DNA from: JBHAEC01 sp041855385
GTDB taxonomy: Bacteria > Bacillota > Negativicutes > Veillonellales > Veillonellaceae
NCBI GenBank assembly: GCA_041855385.1
Contig: JBHAEC010000103.1
Coordinates: 1-26,883, forward strand
Reading direction: 5' to 3'
Length of the DNA stretch: 26,883 nucleotides
The notes under the pieces are model-generated. The model was not told where the DNA came from. It made no database searches and saw only the letters and a program-made list of their open reading frames with translations. A program made the translations under genes and the position numbers. This document shows positions 1-8,836 of the stretch, in pieces (positions within the stretch are counted from its first letter, which is position 1; the number at the start of each line of letters is the position of its first letter).

Positions 1-445
1 TGATATTCATACCGGTTGTGTCTTTGTTATCCACGGCTATTATCAGGTCGCCTTTTTTTATACCGCTTTTTTCGGCCGGAGAATCTTCAATAGGACTGAT
101 AACTTCTGCTCCCTTTCCGCGATCCCCCAAGTATATGCCGATACCGCTATAGGAAGATTCTGTTTGTTTAATAATGTCCATATATTCAGACTGACTAAGG
201 TACTTTGTATGCGGTTCTCCGAGAGAGTTGATAATACCTTTTAGTGCTCCTTCGAACATATTTTTTCTGTCCGTTTGATTCATATAATAATTTTCGCTTA
301 CATAGTAAACCAATATGAATTTAAAAAGCCCCGTAGGCGTACCTGAAAAATACCAAAAAGCCAGCCACAACACAAGGCACCCGCTGACCATCGTGTATAC
401 AGTGGCTTTACAAAATAATAGCAAACGATGAGAAAATTTTTCCAT
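1..445 (-). CDS. ctpA: S41 C-terminal processing peptidase (CtpA-like), N-terminal part, cut by window edge
   Basis: The reading frame starts at ATG 445-443 and is still open at base 1, so only about 148 residues are visible. Residues about 17-33 form a single hydrophobic membrane segment. Residues about 60-95 resemble the N-terminal region of S41 proteases (GALKGIINSLGEPHTKYLS). A PDZ domain starts near residue 97 (SYSGIGIYL, then SPAEKSGIKKGDLI). The catalytic Ser/Lys domain lies outside the window. The family is a membrane-anchored periplasmic or extracytoplasmic serine protease that trims the C-termini of envelope proteins and cell-wall hydrolases. The ribosome binding site (AAGGA) overlaps the stop codon of the EnvC-like gene upstream, nine bases away, which suggests translational coupling. 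Position after ftsEX and envC fits a role in cell-wall remodelling. The family is secure, the exact orthologue less so. Confidence 0.88.
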   Translation of the reverse strand, partial: MEKFSHRLLLFCKATVYTMVSGCLVLWLAFWYFSGTPTGLFKFILVYYVSENYYMNQTDRKNMFEGALKGIINSLGEPHTKYLSQSEYMDIIKQTESSYSGIGIYLGDRGKGAEVISPIEDSPAEKSGIKKGDLIIAVDNKDTTGMNI

Positions 446-454
446 ATCTATTCC

Positions 455-1603
455 TTATAAATATCCCATAGGATCAACCGGTTCACCATTCACACGTACT
501 TCAAAGTGAATATGAGGTCCCGTTGAATAACCTGTGCTTCCCGCATATGCAATAATTTGCCCTTGAGAAACATTTTGTCCCTCTGATACGGCTAAGTCCG
601 AATTATGTGCATAAAGAGTCGATAATCCGTTTCCGTGGTCGATAATAACGGCATAACCATAGCCCCCAAGCCAACCTGCATACGAAACATATCCTGAATC
701 TGCTGCAAATACATGAGATCCTTCGTCTACACCTATATCGATGCCTGCATGTAAAATGCTTGTTCCAAATATCGGATGTATACGGTAACCGAACGGTGAT
801 GTAAGAGGTCCGTTACCGGGCCAAATAAACTGTCCTGTTCCCTGTACATAGCCTCCGGAGCTACCGCCTCCTGATTGCTGCTGTCTGGCCTGAATCATGG
901 CGCGTACTTCATTTGATGTTGCCTCTAACTCTTTATAGGCTTGCATAGCCGCATCTCGTTCTGAAACAGCGCGTGCCAACAATTCCTGTTGCTCTTGTTT
1001 TTTCTGTTCAATAACAGCCTTTTTAGATTCCGCCTGTTTTTGCAATTCCACAATCTTCGCTTTGTCTCGCTCAAGTGCGGCACGTTTTTCTAAGATCAAG
1101 GCTCTTTCCTCTTTAATTTTATCAAGAAGAGCAATATCGGCATCTATAATGCGTTTTAACAACTCCACGCGGTTAGCAAAGTCATTAAAGTTTTTGGCAC
1201 CAATAATAACATCTAAATAACTTAAACGACCGTTAATGTAAATATCTCTTACACGTTTATGCAATATTCTTTCCCGTTCCGCCAAACGGGCTTCTGCCTC
1301 TTTTAGAATGCGCTCATTTTTTATAATTTCATTTTCCGTGGCAATCCTTTGCGCTTCAATCGCCTTTAGCTCCGCCGTAGCTGCATCCAATTCTTGTTGA
1401 ATTTGATGTAGTTGTTCTGTAATACTGCCTATGCGGACTTCTGCTTCTGCCGTCTTTTCTTTCTCTACCTGCATTTGCTCTTGAATATTGGATAGCTTAG
1501 TATTCAAATCCTCTTCTGCCAATACATAAATGCCCGAAGAAACAAGTAAAGAAGCAGCCAATAATGCAGAAAAAAATGTTTTCATATTTTTATTGTACTT
1601 CAT
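455..1603 (-). CDS. envC: EnvC-like murein hydrolase activator / M23 peptidase with coiled coil
   Basis: This 382-residue exported protein has a basic N-terminus and a hydrophobic signal segment at about 10-29 ending VLA, with likely cleavage before EE. Residues about 31-240 are a long Glu/Lys/Gln-rich coiled coil, followed by a short Gly/Ser linker. The C-terminal 130 residues are a LytM/M23 domain. The zinc-ligand motifs look intact: HAGIDIG, and GPHIHFEV near the C-terminus. It could therefore be an active endopeptidase as well as an amidase activator; E. coli EnvC has a degenerate LytM domain. The gene lies 13 bases after ftsX, and FtsEX is the known partner that gates EnvC-type coiled-coil proteins in the periplasm at the septum. 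ATG 1603 is preferred over the internal ATG because AGAAGG lies just upstream of it. Confidence 0.92.
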   Translation of the reverse strand: MKYNKNMKTFFSALLAASLLVSSGIYVLAEEDLNTKLSNIQEQMQVEKEKTAEAEVRIGSITEQLHQIQQELDAATAELKAIEAQRIATENEIIKNERILKEAEARLAERERILHKRVRDIYINGRLSYLDVIIGAKNFNDFANRVELLKRIIDADIALLDKIKEERALILEKRAALERDKAKIVELQKQAESKKAVIEQKKQEQQELLARAVSERDAAMQAYKELEATSNEVRAMIQARQQQSGGGSSGGYVQGTGQFIWPGNGPLTSPFGYRIHPIFGTSILHAGIDIGVDEGSHVFAADSGYVSYAGWLGGYGYAVIIDHGNGLSTLYAHNSDLAVSEGQNVSQGQIIAYAGSTGYSTGPHIHFEVRVNGEPVDPMGYL

Positions 1604-1616
1604 GAATACCTTCTTC

Positions 1617-2504
1617 TTATACTTTCATATATTGTCGAATAGAAATGGTACTTCCCACGGCACCTACAAATATGCCTACAGCAAATAAAACGCCCACTAA
1701 TTGATAAATAAAGGGTAACATAGGTACTATAGGAAGAAAAGCTAAAGAGTCTTGAACCTTAATGATAATAAAAAGGTAGAACTGCCATACGCATAATGAT
1801 GCTATCGTAGCACCACATATTCCCAGTAAAACGCCTTCCATCAAGAAAGGCCATCGAATAAATCCATCGGTAGCACCTACATATTTCATTATGGCGATTT
1901 CCTTGCGTCTCGCAAATACTGTAAGTCGGATGGTGTTGGAAATAATAAACAATGTGGCTCCTGCGAGGAAAAGAATTAATACAATTCCTCCGATACGAAT
2001 GATTTGTGCAATTTGAAATAACTGCTCAATTACATCTTGACCAAAGTGAGCGCTCTCAACTTCAGGGTAAGTATGTACCACCTTTGCTGTTTGTTTTACC
2101 GCTTCAGGTGTAGCAAACACAATCTCAAAGGAGTTCGGCAAGGGATTCGCACCATTTAATGCATTAACTAAGGTTTGCTGTTCTCCCAGGCGTTCTTTAA
2201 AGCGCTCCATAGCGGTTTCTTTATTAACAAACTGTATTTGTTTTATATCAGGCAGAGCCTTTAATTTTTTCTCCACATTTGAAATCTGTTGTGCCGTTAA
2301 ATTATCTTTTAAATAAATACTGATCTCTACCTGAGACTCCAGGGTAGAAGCCATATTATTTAAATTGACAACGCCACATAGGAATACGCCTAAGATAAAT
2401 AACGATAAGGTGACAGTCGAAATCGAAGCCAATGTCATTAATCCATTTCTACGCATGGAGGTTAATGCTTCTCGGAAGAAGTAGCCGAAGGTTCTAATTT
2501 TCAT
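1617..2504 (-). CDS. ftsX: Cell division protein FtsX (ABC transporter-like permease)
   Basis: With ATG 2504 as start the product is 295 residues. An ATG at 2528 would add eight residues, but the strong AGGAGG eight bases before 2504 lies inside that extension, so the shorter start is chosen. The layout is typical FtsX: a cytoplasmic N-terminus, TM1 at about 23-46, a roughly 120-residue extracytoplasmic loop (ECD), then TM2 about 170-190, TM3 about 224-246 and TM4 about 267-288. The segment FARRKEIAIMKYVGAT after TM2 is the conserved FtsX/MacB cytoplasmic motif. The start overlaps the end of ftsE by 11 bases. FtsX with FtsE transmits ATP hydrolysis to a periplasmic coiled-coil hydrolase activator, and the next gene encodes just such a protein. 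Confidence 0.95.
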   Translation of the reverse strand: MKIRTFGYFFREALTSMRRNGLMTLASISTVTLSLFILGVFLCGVVNLNNMASTLESQVEISIYLKDNLTAQQISNVEKKLKALPDIKQIQFVNKETAMERFKERLGEQQTLVNALNGANPLPNSFEIVFATPEAVKQTAKVVHTYPEVESAHFGQDVIEQLFQIAQIIRIGGIVLILFLAGATLFIISNTIRLTVFARRKEIAIMKYVGATDGFIRWPFLMEGVLLGICGATIASLCVWQFYLFIIIKVQDSLAFLPIVPMLPFIYQLVGVLFAVGIFVGAVGSTISIRQYMKV

Positions 2505-3180
2505 ACAGCTTTCCTCCTCTTTCTTCATCTTTTACAATTTGGCCTTCGTTAATAACGATAGTTCTTCGATTAACATACTTTACCATATCCATATCATGTG
2601 TAACCATGACGATGGTTGTACCAAAATTGTTGATCTCCTTAAATAAATCCATAATACCCTTGCTAGTTTCTGGATCGAGATTACCGGTTGGTTCATCAGC
2701 AATTAATAATAGCGGTTTGTTAACAATTGCCCTTGCAATAGCAACCCGTTGCTGCTCCCCACCACTTAAATTATGAGGCAAATCATTAGCTTTATGAAGT
2801 AATCCTACCATTTCTAACACCGCATTTACCTTCTTTTTTATTTCAGACGGTGCTTCCTCAATTACCTCAAGTGCAAAAGCAACATTTTCAGATACCGTTT
2901 TATTAGGAAGCAATCGGAAATCCTGAAAAACAATGCCTAGCTTTCTTCTTAAATGAGGGATCTTTTTTTTCTTTAAATTTGTTACGTCCGTAGTATTAAC
3001 TATTACAGACCCCTCATTAGGTACCTCTTCACGAGAGAGCAGCTTAATAAAAGTGGACTTTCCCGCACCGCTTGCCCCCACCAAAAACACAAATTCTCCT
3101 TTGTCAATATGTACAGAAATTTGATCCAAAGCTATTGAACCGTTCGGATATATCTTTCTTACATTCTTAAAATCTATCAT
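2494..3180 (-). CDS. ftsE: Cell division ATP-binding protein FtsE
   Basis: The protein has 228 residues, the normal FtsE length. All ABC ATPase motifs are visible: Walker A GASGAGKST at 35-43, Q-loop Gln86 (GIVFQDFRLL), signature LSGGEQQRVAIARA from 138, Walker B LLLIADEPTGNLD from 157, and the H-loop THD with His195. The Q-loop context and LxxxTVxENVAFALEV are characteristic of FtsE. It is a cytoplasmic ATPase on the inner face of the membrane that powers FtsX at the divisome. The stop codon (TAG 2496-2494) lies inside the start of ftsX. AAAGGA precedes the ATG at a usual distance. It follows the transketolase C-terminal subunit gene by 16 bases, so it is probably cotranscribed. Confidence 0.96.
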   Translation of the reverse strand: MIDFKNVRKIYPNGSIALDQISVHIDKGEFVFLVGASGAGKSTFIKLLSREEVPNEGSVIVNTTDVTNLKKKKIPHLRRKLGIVFQDFRLLPNKTVSENVAFALEVIEEAPSEIKKKVNAVLEMVGLLHKANDLPHNLSGGEQQRVAIARAIVNKPLLLIADEPTGNLDPETSKGIMDLFKEINNFGTTIVMVTHDMDMVKYVNRRTIVINEGQIVKDEERGGKLYEN

Positions 3181-3196
3181 GCATTTATTTCCTTTA

Positions 3197-4129
3197 CTAT
3201 TTACGAGCCATAACAGATTTAACTGCCAAGACTATATCATCAGAAGTCAAACCATATTTTTGCATCAATTCCTTTGGAGTACCTGATTCTCCAAAAGTAT
3301 CTTTTATTCCCACAAAATGCATGGGAACCGGAGCATTACCGACAAGCACTTCCGCTACAGCTCCGCCCAATCCGCCGATAATATTATGTTCCTCCGCTGT
3401 GACAATAGCTCCCGTATCCTTTGCGGCTGCGATAATAGCCTCTTCATCAATTGGTTTTATGGATGCCATATTTATTACACGAACCTCTATACCTTCTTCA
3501 GAAAGAATATTGGCTGCGTTTACGGCAGGACCAACCATAGCACCGCAAGCAATTATCGTAGCATTATTACCCTCTCTAAGTTTAGTCGACTTACCCGGTT
3601 GAAACTTGTAGCCTTTAGGCGTTACGTCATCAACACCGGCACGACCTAAACGTATATATGCCGGACCCACATATTCCGCGCTCCATTCTAGCACTGCTTC
3701 GGTTTCCGCTGCATCGGCAGGAACAACAACCGTCATATTCGGAAGAACTCGCATACAAGCAATATCCTCATTACTTTGGTGGGTTGCACCGTCTTCACCC
3801 ACGGTAATACCTGCATGAGTAGCACATATTTTAACGTTTAAATTAGGATAGCAAACTGCATTTCTCACCTGCTCAAAAGCCCTTCCTGTCGCAAACATGG
3901 CAAAAGAAGACGCATAAGGCTTCTTGCCTGCTGCGGCCAGACCTGCCGATACACTGACTAAATTTTGTTCAGCTATACCCACATTAAAAAAGCGTTCAGG
4001 AAAAGTTGTTTTAAACACATCCGTTTTTGTTGATTTAGATAGGTCTGCATCTAATACAACTATATCTTTATGAGATTCGCCCAACTTTGCAAGAGCTTCA
4101 CCATATGCTTCACGTGTTGCCTTCCCCAT
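3197..4129 (-). CDS. Transketolase, C-terminal subunit (pyrimidine-binding and C-terminal domains)
   Basis: This 310-residue protein matches the second half of transketolase, the form found as a separate subunit in many anaerobic Firmicutes and archaea. The pyrimidine-binding domain shows VGIAEQNLVSVSAGLA, with Glu54 as the expected cofactor-activating glutamate. It is followed by the conserved THAGITVGEDGATHQSNEDIA segment. A C-terminal transketolase domain (TAEEHNIIGGLGGAVAE) ends the chain. Together with the next gene upstream it should form a heteromeric, TPP-dependent enzyme moving two-carbon units between pentose-phosphate and glycolytic sugars. The gene starts two bases after the stop of the N-terminal subunit, with GAGGAGG before the ATG, as expected for stoichiometric subunits. 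DXP synthase also belongs to this superfamily, but the split layout and motifs favour transketolase. Confidence 0.94.
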   Translation of the reverse strand: MGKATREAYGEALAKLGESHKDIVVLDADLSKSTKTDVFKTTFPERFFNVGIAEQNLVSVSAGLAAAGKKPYASSFAMFATGRAFEQVRNAVCYPNLNVKICATHAGITVGEDGATHQSNEDIACMRVLPNMTVVVPADAAETEAVLEWSAEYVGPAYIRLGRAGVDDVTPKGYKFQPGKSTKLREGNNATIIACGAMVGPAVNAANILSEEGIEVRVINMASIKPIDEEAIIAAAKDTGAIVTAEEHNIIGGLGGAVAEVLVGNAPVPMHFVGIKDTFGESGTPKELMQKYGLTSDDIVLAVKSVMARK

Positions 4130-4131
4130 TT

Positions 4132-4965
4132 TTATGCCTCCTCAATTTCTTTAACAAAATCTACACATTCTTCTGTTGAAGGCGCTTTACCATGCCAACC
4201 TGCCGCATTTTCCATAACTTTTACCCCTTTACCTTTAACAGACTTCATAACAATCATTGTCGGTTTATCCTTTGTTTGTCGTGCTTCTTCTATTGCACTA
4301 TGAAGAGCTTCTATATCATGTGCGCTTGTAACAATCACATGCCATCCAAAGGCACGGAATTTTTCCGGTATAGGGAGGGGGGACATAACTTTGGTTATAT
4401 CTCCGTCAATTTGAAGTCCATTAAAATCGACAAAGGCTGTAAGATTATCAAGCTTATAATGAGCCGCAAACATAGCAGCCTCCCAAACTTGTCCTTCCTC
4501 CAATTCGCCGTCCCCAAGAATAGAGAACACGCGGTATGGGTTTTCATCAATTTTACCTGCCAACGCCATTCCGCATGCCGCGCTGATCCCCTGCCCCAGA
4601 GAACCGGTTGACATGTCTACACCGGGAGTGTATTTCATATCAGGATGTCCTTGCAGCATGCAGGAAACCTTTCGCAATTTTAATAATTCATCTTTCGCAA
4701 AATAACCCTTTGCCGCCAAGGTGGCATATAAAACAGGGGCACCATGTCCTTTTGATAAAACAAAGCGATCTCTCATCGGGTCTTTTGGATTTGACGGATC
4801 CACCTTCATCTCCACAAAATAGAGTAAAGCCATTACATCTGCTAGCGATAAGGATCCCCCCGGATGCCCCGACTTCGCCTCGGTTATCGATTTAATAATA
4901 TCCACACGGATTTCCTTAGCTCTTGCTTTAACTTCTCTTACTTGTTCCGCTGTCAATGTAGACAT
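4132..4965 (-). CDS. Transketolase, N-terminal subunit (TPP diphosphate-binding domain)
   Basis: This 277-residue protein is the first half of a split transketolase. SGHPGGSLSLAD (32-43) and SKGHGAPVLY (71-80) are typical of transketolase substrate and cofactor binding. The TPP/Mg2+ motif GDGELEEGQ is at 151-159, with the conserved Asn182 in FNGLQIDG. The enzyme works in the cytosol in the non-oxidative pentose phosphate pathway with the C-terminal subunit encoded directly downstream. The start at ATG 4965 has GGAGGAG upstream. The gene lies 26 bases after csaB. Many anaerobes lacking an oxidative branch use transketolase to make ribose and erythrose 4-phosphate, the latter feeding the shikimate pathway (see the fused gene at 22497-23261). 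Confidence 0.94.
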   Translation of the reverse strand: MSTLTAEQVREVKARAKEIRVDIIKSITEAKSGHPGGSLSLADVMALLYFVEMKVDPSNPKDPMRDRFVLSKGHGAPVLYATLAAKGYFAKDELLKLRKVSCMLQGHPDMKYTPGVDMSTGSLGQGISAACGMALAGKIDENPYRVFSILGDGELEEGQVWEAAMFAAHYKLDNLTAFVDFNGLQIDGDITKVMSPLPIPEKFRAFGWHVIVTSAHDIEALHSAIEEARQTKDKPTMIVMKSVKGKGVKVMENAAGWHGKAPSTEECVDFVKEIEEA

Positions 4966-4991
4966 AATTCTCCTCCTGTTTATAAGCGATG

Positions 4992-6083
4992 CTATTTACT
5001 ATCCAACAATCCGATGGCCAATGTAGCATTTTTTAATGCCGCCTTTCTTAATCGGTCAATGGCATTCTTTTTTTCTCCACTTATAGCCTTTTCATTTAGC
5101 CTTTTCTTTACGGCCTCTACCAGTTTCTCCGATTCAAGTTCTGTTAGCGTACCAATTTCGGTTTCACCTATAGTTTCTAAAAAACGTCTGATTTTAGGAT
5201 CATAAGAAATACCAATTATAGGTCTTTCCATAATTGATGCAAAAATCAATGCATGGAGTCGTATTCCTATGAGAACATCCATGCATCCACATAGGGATAA
5301 TAGCTCTGATGTAGTATACGCCTTCTCAAGAATTACAGCCTCAACCTTCATAGCAGATGCAATCTTTCTTGCCTCTACTGTATCTTGTGGGTGTTGCATG
5401 GGGAGAAAGATAATTTCACAATTCAATTCTTCTCCCAGTCTATCCAAAGCGTCAGCCATTGCCGCTCTGTATGCAGTATCATTCTTCCATGCTCTCACTG
5501 ATACTCCGATTCTCGGTTTAACGCCTGAAATATCATATTCTTCCAATAGTCTCCGGCCCAGCATTTTATCCACTTGGTGAATTCCTAAAACCACATCTGC
5601 CGTCGTTTCAATTAGAGGTCCCGTTACACCTAAATGGCGTAACTCTTCACGAGAATCCTCATCCCTGACCGTTATTAAATCAACGGAATTCAGCACTTTT
5701 GTAGCCACCATTTTAGCCATTTTTCTTCTTATGGGACCAATGCCTTGAGCATAAAGCATAACAGGCTTATTTAAAAGTGTTGCCATTTTTATAATGCTTA
5801 AATAGTAATAAATACTTCGATCGCTAGTAACATCTTGAAGCAAACTTCCACCACCACTGATAAGGAGATGACAATTATTAATAGCTTCAAATATTTGAGT
5901 AAAAGAAAATCGAGGGATTGCTTTTACTCCGTGCTTTTTCATAGTGTTCTCCGGATTTCCCGAGATTACAGTACATTCTGCAGCGGGGCACAATTCTAAA
6001 AGTGCCTCGAGAATTGCATCAAGCATAGCCTCATCTCCTGCATTACCAAATCCGTAATAGCCGGAAATAACAATTTTTTTCAT
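4992..6083 (-). CDS. csaB: Polysaccharide pyruvyl transferase CsaB
   Basis: From ATG 6083 the product has 363 residues. A TTG two codons further upstream is possible, but AGGGGG sits seven bases before the ATG and only one base before the TTG. The N-terminus KKIVISGYYGFGNAGDEAML is the CsaB signature, followed by GGGSLLQDVTSDRS and the C-terminal IGIRLHALIFASI, both conserved in the PS_pyruv_trans family. CsaB attaches pyruvate ketals to secondary cell-wall polysaccharide and so creates the ligand for SLH-domain proteins. In Negativicutes SLH proteins such as OmpM tether the outer membrane, so a role in envelope attachment is plausible but inferred. The start lies two bases after the DUF5693 stop. 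This pairing of csaB with DUF5693 is common in Firmicutes, as I recall. Confidence 0.93.
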   Translation of the reverse strand: MKKIVISGYYGFGNAGDEAMLDAILEALLELCPAAECTVISGNPENTMKKHGVKAIPRFSFTQIFEAINNCHLLISGGGSLLQDVTSDRSIYYYLSIIKMATLLNKPVMLYAQGIGPIRRKMAKMVATKVLNSVDLITVRDEDSREELRHLGVTGPLIETTADVVLGIHQVDKMLGRRLLEEYDISGVKPRIGVSVRAWKNDTAYRAAMADALDRLGEELNCEIIFLPMQHPQDTVEARKIASAMKVEAVILEKAYTTSELLSLCGCMDVLIGIRLHALIFASIMERPIIGISYDPKIRRFLETIGETEIGTLTELESEKLVEAVKKRLNEKAISGEKKNAIDRLRKAALKNATLAIGLLDSK

Positions 6084-6085
6084 AC

Positions 6086-8116
6086 TCAAGCCCCCTGTTT
6101 CTTATACCAGGAGGTACAATACTCCATAAAACGAAATACCAAAATTCCCACAAGCCCCGCAAAAATTCCGATAAGTAGCCCGTCAAGACCTCTCATTATC
6201 GACATGTATACGGGAGTTCGGATATGAGCAAAGGTCTCTACCATTGAGGCAACCCCGATTGTTCCCGCCACAGTAATAAAGAAATGAATTATCATTGGCC
6301 ATTTACGAAGGAAAACAAAGGACGCTATCATTAATGCGGGATGACCAATAAGAAACTCTTTTTCTCTCGGCCTCGCATATAAATTATTTTCCAAAAACCG
6401 ACGCAGAGCCAATTCAAAAGCCGGAACAGGTACTCCCGCTGTGTGTCCGCTTCTGCCCACAAAAATCCAAACTGCTCCGGCCATAACTGCCAAAAACAGT
6501 AAAGTATACATTTTTATTTCCATATTAAAGAATTCTTTAATAAAAGTCTTCCCCTCTTGTATATTGTGTATCTCTCGCCCCTTCCACACAGGAAAACGCT
6601 GAATATAAGCGATGGCAACTAAAACAAGGGGCATTATAAAACTTAGTTTAACGCCTCTAAAAAGAGAGAATTCCATAAAAAATTCAGTACTTCCCAATAT
6701 ACCGGCAATATACAATCCCCCAATAGCTGCGATAAGAGCCGTAGATATTAAATACCAAAGAGGAAGCAAAACCTGTTTCAAAGGAGTTACTTTAACTACT
6801 CTATACTCTGAATGTTTCCATCGATCCAGCAAAAAAATCATTGCTCCCACAGGGGCTAAAATAGCAGAAGCCAATGCCATAATCTGACGAACAAGAACTC
6901 CTCCTGTTAAAAGATATCCCAACAGAACGACAAACAGTAAGGTAAAAAACAGAATTAACTGCCTATGTATGGATAAAGAAAAAAACATCGAAAAAACAAA
7001 TACGATAAGAGCAGTTGCACCACTCAAAGCCCCCAACATAGCCCCTAATCGCGGTGAATAGGGCGGATAAACAGATGCACGGCCGAAAATATATCCCTTA
7101 TTCGCTAACTTTTCTGTACTAACCTTGATATAATCAAGACTTGTCTGAAGGGCGGTTTTATTATCAACACCATTCTCGTAAATAGGGAAAAGATTAAACC
7201 GTATATTTCGTTCTACGTCGCTGATATAAAAGCGTTGTGCCGCTTCATCGGGCTTAACTTTTTTCATTTCATCTTTTGAAATGGTATATAAACGACCAAC
7301 ACTATATTTGTTGGTTTTTGCCATCTCAAGAAAACCGGATTGAGTTTCATATTGCAACTGCGTTGTTGATTCTATGCCCACAACCGGAATTCTCATTTGA
7401 TTCAAACGTTGCAACGTATAAAGGAGAATATTCTCATACCCTAAGACTTCTTTTCCTACAAAAACAACTCCCGTAATATTCGGAATGCCTTCCAACCGAT
7501 TTAAGGTAAAATCAACATCTTCCTTTGTAACATTGACAAAATTAGTTGGCCGAACAATAACATTAAACCCACGGTTTACTATGGACTCTGCTTGGATGCG
7601 AGAAATACCGAGATTCATCTTAACAAGAGGCGTATAATCATGTTCAAGCCCCAGAGCAAATCCTGCACTGGTGTGATAAAGCTTAATTCGATCCGCCCCC
7701 AATCGCTGCCGCAAGGCTTCCCATGTTTCTTGAAAAATTGGATACTTACCCTCTACAGGCATAATGTAAGTTATCCCTTCCCTTTTTGGTTCTCCGTAAA
7801 ATACCCAGTTATCCATGTTTTCAGTTCGAACAATTCGGATATCTCCACTATCAAGCAATTTTTCAAGAGTTAAATCATAGATGGCCATAGCTGTAACGCC
7901 TGAATCTTTTACTTTTTTCCATACTTCCTCTTCAGATGTTTTCTCAAAAGGAATGGATCGTAGTAAGGTATCATAGTCCACTATGTTCTCTATAGAATTT
8001 TGTGCCTTTTCAATTTTATGACGTTCAAAAACCAAATACATGCTGGAGATAAGACCTATAAAAACAAAGATGAGTAATACCCAGCTATATATAGGCTTAA
8101 TGTTATTATTATTCAC
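6086..8116 (-). CDS. DUF5693 family polytopic membrane protein
   Basis: This 676-residue protein has one N-terminal membrane segment (about 12-30). A soluble extracytoplasmic domain of about 320 residues follows, then a C-terminal half with roughly nine or ten hydrophobic helices. The soluble part contains VVGIESTTQLQYETQSGFLEMA-type sequence in a TIM-barrel-like arrangement, as in DUF5693 members. No catalytic motif can be named with confidence. The start is GTG 8116, supported by AGAAGGGATC just upstream. It lies 13 bases after the DUF2993 gene and runs into csaB. Genetic linkage to csaB suggests a role in export or modification of cell-wall polysaccharide, but that is inference from context. 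The biochemical function of the family is unknown to me. Confidence 0.82.
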   Translation of the reverse strand: MNNNNIKPIYSWVLLIFVFIGLISSMYLVFERHKIEKAQNSIENIVDYDTLLRSIPFEKTSEEEVWKKVKDSGVTAMAIYDLTLEKLLDSGDIRIVRTENMDNWVFYGEPKREGITYIMPVEGKYPIFQETWEALRQRLGADRIKLYHTSAGFALGLEHDYTPLVKMNLGISRIQAESIVNRGFNVIVRPTNFVNVTKEDVDFTLNRLEGIPNITGVVFVGKEVLGYENILLYTLQRLNQMRIPVVGIESTTQLQYETQSGFLEMAKTNKYSVGRLYTISKDEMKKVKPDEAAQRFYISDVERNIRFNLFPIYENGVDNKTALQTSLDYIKVSTEKLANKGYIFGRASVYPPYSPRLGAMLGALSGATALIVFVFSMFFSLSIHRQLILFFTLLFVVLLGYLLTGGVLVRQIMALASAILAPVGAMIFLLDRWKHSEYRVVKVTPLKQVLLPLWYLISTALIAAIGGLYIAGILGSTEFFMEFSLFRGVKLSFIMPLVLVAIAYIQRFPVWKGREIHNIQEGKTFIKEFFNMEIKMYTLLFLAVMAGAVWIFVGRSGHTAGVPVPAFELALRRFLENNLYARPREKEFLIGHPALMIASFVFLRKWPMIIHFFITVAGTIGVASMVETFAHIRTPVYMSIMRGLDGLLIGIFAGLVGILVFRFMEYCTSWYKKQGA

Positions 8117-8129
8117 AATAGATCCCTTC

Positions 8130-8822
8130 TTATTTTGCTATTGGCCGAATGACAACCCTAACGCGGCCTTCTTCCATTTCTACTTTTTCGGCTTTTACTG
8201 GAATAGGAAACTGTGCAAAATCATAGATTTTAATTTCCTTTAACACTGCAGATGTAAGTCCACCTATACTCAAACCATTGATAGAAAAACTCTGCGGCAA
8301 GAAAATAAACACTCCATCCTTTAGTGCTAAAATACCCTTTATTCGTGTTTCTCCCGACAAAAATCCCCCTATATCAATATTACCTTGCAAGGAAATATCT
8401 TGCGAAGTCATATCGACTTTTTGAACTTCGATCCCTTTTATTTTGCTCTTTAGAAACTCTTGCAAATCCGCTTCTGTTACTACTCCTTCTGCTGTACCGT
8501 CCCCAATTCTTGTAACAATAACCTCATGTATTGTCGCTAACTGGAGTGGGTCGAGGGTCATGTTATTAAGATGAAAATTTATCTCTGCAAAATTTAACTC
8601 TCCCAATTTTACATCTTTTAAATTCCCTTTAAAGGTATCGATATCGCCTGTGATCATCTTCGCCGAAGGAGATGAAGAAATTTCAATAGTTTGCTGTCTC
8701 GGTCTCAAAGAGTCCGTAATTTTTGTCTCTAATTTACTTGTTAAAAATCCCGGCAGTATAAACTGCGCACAAACTAAAACTATAGCAGTAATGATAAGCA
8801 ATATTGTGATTAATTTTTTCAT
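8130..8822 (-). CDS. DUF2993 (LmeA-like) lipid-binding domain protein
   Basis: This 230-residue protein begins with a short basic sequence and one hydrophobic helix at about 3-21, a signal anchor or signal peptide. A beta-rich domain follows with the typical DUF2993 patterns: LPGFLTSKLETKI, the recurrent G-D-I-D-x-F-x-G-x-L segment, and a central VTEADLQEFLKSK. Mycobacterial LmeA of this family binds phospholipids and is needed for mannan elongation. Here a periplasmic lipid-binding role next to envelope genes is plausible but not demonstrated. The start at ATG 8822 follows the prfB stop by 14 bases with AGAGGT upstream. It is probably part of the secA-prfB transcription unit. Confidence 0.8.
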   Translation of the reverse strand: MKKLITILLIITAIVLVCAQFILPGFLTSKLETKITDSLRPRQQTIEISSSPSAKMITGDIDTFKGNLKDVKLGELNFAEINFHLNNMTLDPLQLATIHEVIVTRIGDGTAEGVVTEADLQEFLKSKIKGIEVQKVDMTSQDISLQGNIDIGGFLSGETRIKGILALKDGVFIFLPQSFSINGLSIGGLTSAVLKEIKIYDFAQFPIPVKAEKVEMEEGRVRVVIRPIAK

Positions 8823-8836
8823 ATCAACCTCTACCC